Shown here: positions 7,484 to 8,694 of the stretch, one piece after another
Layout of the letters: every line of letters begins with the position of its first letter
Numbering within the stretch: position 1 is the first letter of the stretch
DNA from: Chthoniobacterales bacterium
GTDB lineage: Bacteria > Verrucomicrobiota > Verrucomicrobiia > Chthoniobacterales > UBA10450
Direction of reading: 5' to 3'
NCBI GenBank assembly: GCA_013695925.1
Contig: JACCZO010000054.1
Location: 1-8,694 of the forward strand
DNA: 8,694 nucleotides
Program-made: the position numbers and the translations under genes
Notes under the pieces: model-generated
What the model saw: the letters and a program-made list of their open reading frames with translations, nothing else
What the model was told of the DNA's origin: nothing
Database searches by the model: none

Positions 7484-7501
7484 GGCGGGGCGCCTTTTTT
7501 T
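7484..7501 (+). terminator. Weak hairpin plus T7 tract (terminator- or attenuator-like)
   Basis: GGCG-GGG-CGCC (7484-7494) forms a 4-bp GC stem with a 3-base loop, extendable by G-U pairs, followed at once by seven T. This is terminator-like in shape on the plus strand, but the stem is short and there is no gene upstream to terminate. If transcription of the sugar dehydrogenase starts before it, it would sit in the leader and could act as an attenuator. Confidence 0.3.
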
Positions 7502-7519
7502 GCTCGCCATTGCTCGCCT
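7500..7519 (+). repeat. 10-bp tandem direct repeat TTGCTCGCCW
   Basis: TTGCTCGCCA and TTGCTCGCCT are adjacent, differing at the last base, so the repeat period is one helical turn. It ends 18 bp before the sugar dehydrogenase ATG. Direct repeats with this spacing are used by some regulators, but no known box is recognised. Confidence 0.4.
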
Positions 7520-7533
7520 TCGGTTGATAATGA

Positions 7534-7543
7534 TTTCATGAAA
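7534..7543. repeat. Palindrome TTTCATGAAA, copy 2
   Basis: Identical to the copy at 7401-7410, centre-to-centre distance 133 bp. It spans the ATG start of the sugar dehydrogenase; half of it is explained by the common ATGAAA (Met-Lys) start. Confidence 0.4.
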
Positions 7544-8694
7544 ACAGCACACCTCGAATCACCTCCCGGTGCGTTCCCGCGCGCGTTTCACGTCCTGATT
7601 AAGACTGCTTTGGTTTTGATGTTCCTCCTCGCCACGACCCTGGCCCGAGCAGGGATCGATGCTGAACGCGTGGCGACCGGTTTTGACCGTCCGCTCGGTT
7701 TGTCGACTCCACCCGGGGACACGAACCGCCTCTTCGTGGTCGAACAGACGGGAAAAATCCGCATCATCCAACTCGCGACGCGGACCGTGAATGCAACGCC
7801 ATTTCTCGATGTGTCTGGCGAAATCACCTCATTGGGTAATGAACAAGGGCTGCTCGGCCTGACCTTCGACCCGAACTGCGCGGTCAATGGCCGCTTTTAT
7901 ATCGCCTATACGGCGCCGGGTGGAATGTTTGGGAACGGGGTCAGTCACATTGCGCAGCTCACAGTCTCGGGTGACCCGGACATTGCCGATCCCGCGAGCG
8001 AGAGAACACTGCTCATGTTTGATCAACCGCAGACTAACCATAACAGCGGCTGGCTCGGCTTTAGTCCGCGGCGGGGCGACGAAGGCAATCTTTATATTCA
8101 CACCGGAGATGGCGGTCATTTCGACGACACCGGCATCGGCCACATCGAACCGGGAGGGAACGCGCAAAGCACCCGCACCCTGCTCGGCAAAATCCTGCGC
8201 ATTCACATCGAGGACGCCCCCGGCACTTATTCCATTCCGACTAACAATCCCTTCTTTGGCTCACCGACTGAGAAACAGGAGATATGGCTGATAGGCCTGC
8301 GCAATCCCTGGCGCAACAGTTTCGATCGCCGGACTGGTGATATGTATCTGGGTGATGTCGGCCAGGGAGAACGCGAGGAAATTGATGTGCAGAAAGCGTC
8401 CAATCCCGGCGGCGGAGAAAACTACGGTTGGCGTGTGCGTGAAGGGTTCATCCAGAACCCGCGATTTCCGAATGACCCGCCGCCACCCGGCGCGGTCGAT
8501 CCGATTTTTGACTATCCGCACTCGACCGGTCAGACGGTCATCGGCGGCTATGTCTATCGCGGCCGGCAGGTGCGCGATCTGCGCGGGCTCTACGTTTTCG
8601 CCGATTATCTCGGCGGGGAAAGTGGTGATTTCACCGGCAAAATCTGGACGCTGCGTTATGACGGGCAGACCGCGACTGATTTCACGGATATCAC
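7538..8694 (+). CDS. Secreted PQQ-dependent sugar dehydrogenase (3' truncated)
   Basis: The frame runs from ATG 7538 to the window end without a stop (385 full codons visible). It belongs to the soluble glucose/sorbosone dehydrogenase family (GSDH, PF07995; YliI/Asd- and sGDH-like beta-propellers), which oxidise aldoses in the periplasm using pyrroloquinoline quinone and calcium. A signal peptide is present (hydrophobic LIKTALVLMFLLATTLARA, about 20-38). Family motifs in order: RLFVVEQTGKIRII (64-77), NEQGLLGLTFDP (101-112), TNHNSGWLGFSP (166-177) with His168 as the likely catalytic base, LYIHTGDGG (185-193), IGLRNPWRNSFDRRTGDMYLGDVGQ (252-276) with Arg255-Asn256 matching the cofactor-side RN pair, GGENYGWRVREG (292-303) and VIGGYVYRG (334-342). 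The start lacks a good Shine-Dalgarno; an internal ATG at codon 28 is possible but would shorten the signal peptide. Divergent from the glycosidase-like gene. Substrate not determinable. Confidence 0.88.
   Translation, partial: MKTAHLESPPGAFPRAFHVLIKTALVLMFLLATTLARAGIDAERVATGFDRPLGLSTPPGDTNRLFVVEQTGKIRIIQLATRTVNATPFLDVSGEITSLGNEQGLLGLTFDPNCAVNGRFYIAYTAPGGMFGNGVSHIAQLTVSGDPDIADPASERTLLMFDQPQTNHNSGWLGFSPRRGDEGNLYIHTGDGGHFDDTGIGHIEPGGNAQSTRTLLGKILRIHIEDAPGTYSIPTNNPFFGSPTEKQEIWLIGLRNPWRNSFDRRTGDMYLGDVGQGEREEIDVQKASNPGGGENYGWRVREGFIQNPRFPNDPPPPGAVDPIFDYPHSTGQTVIGGYVYRGRQVRDLRGLYVFADYLGGESGDFTGKIWTLRYDGQTATDFTDI

Larger units (their letters stand above)
7391..7537. promoter_or_regulatory. Divergent promoter region between glycosidase-like gene and sugar dehydrogenase
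   Basis: 147 bp that must hold promoters for both divergent genes unless they lie further upstream. I could not find a convincing -35/-10 pair on either strand. What can be seen is a pair of identical palindromes at its two edges, a GC hairpin followed by seven T, and a 10-bp direct repeat, each entered separately. Confidence 0.5.

Overview
The window is a GC-rich bacterial chromosome segment with complete or nearly complete genes packed on the minus strand and a partial plus-strand gene at each end. GC richness, Pro/Thr/Ser-rich linkers, long TPR proteins, a secreted glycosidase-like protein and a PQQ-type sugar dehydrogenase suggest a free-living, carbohydrate-using Gram-negative bacterium. 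My best guess is soil Verrucomicrobia (Chthoniobacterales / Spartobacteria type), but no marker gene here proves it.

Layout. Positions 2-367 (+) are the C-terminal end of a type IV pilus retraction ATPase (PilT family). A 135-bp spacer with short tandem repeats separates it from a convergent four-gene minus-strand block. Read in transcription order, right to left, the block is: a secreted GH101/GH129-like glycosidase-type protein (7390-5588); an exported TPR protein (5536 or 5572-3704); an AI-2E family membrane protein (3707-2348) that overlaps the previous gene by GTGA and carries a frameshift near its C-terminus; and a membrane-anchored TPR protein (2278-503). Intergenic gaps are small (4-bp overlap, about 15-51 bp, 69 bp), so the block may be one transcription unit. 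A 147-bp divergent intergenic region (7391-7537) separates it from a secreted PQQ-dependent sugar dehydrogenase on the plus strand (7538 to the window end, truncated).

How the genes may work together. Both genes flanking the divergent region encode exported proteins acting on sugars: a putative glycosidase and a sugar dehydrogenase. They could share regulation. The two TPR proteins look like envelope scaffolds, and the AI-2E protein is a generic permease. I see no evidence that all four minus-strand genes form one pathway, and I do not see a clearly novel defence, mobile or RNA system. The observations most worth checking are the AI-2E frameshift and a sequence bias: the hexamer CTAACG recurs on the coding strand of the minus genes, in two reading frames, with a matching Pro-Asn codon-pair bias. 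No tRNA, rRNA, CRISPR array or insertion sequence was seen.
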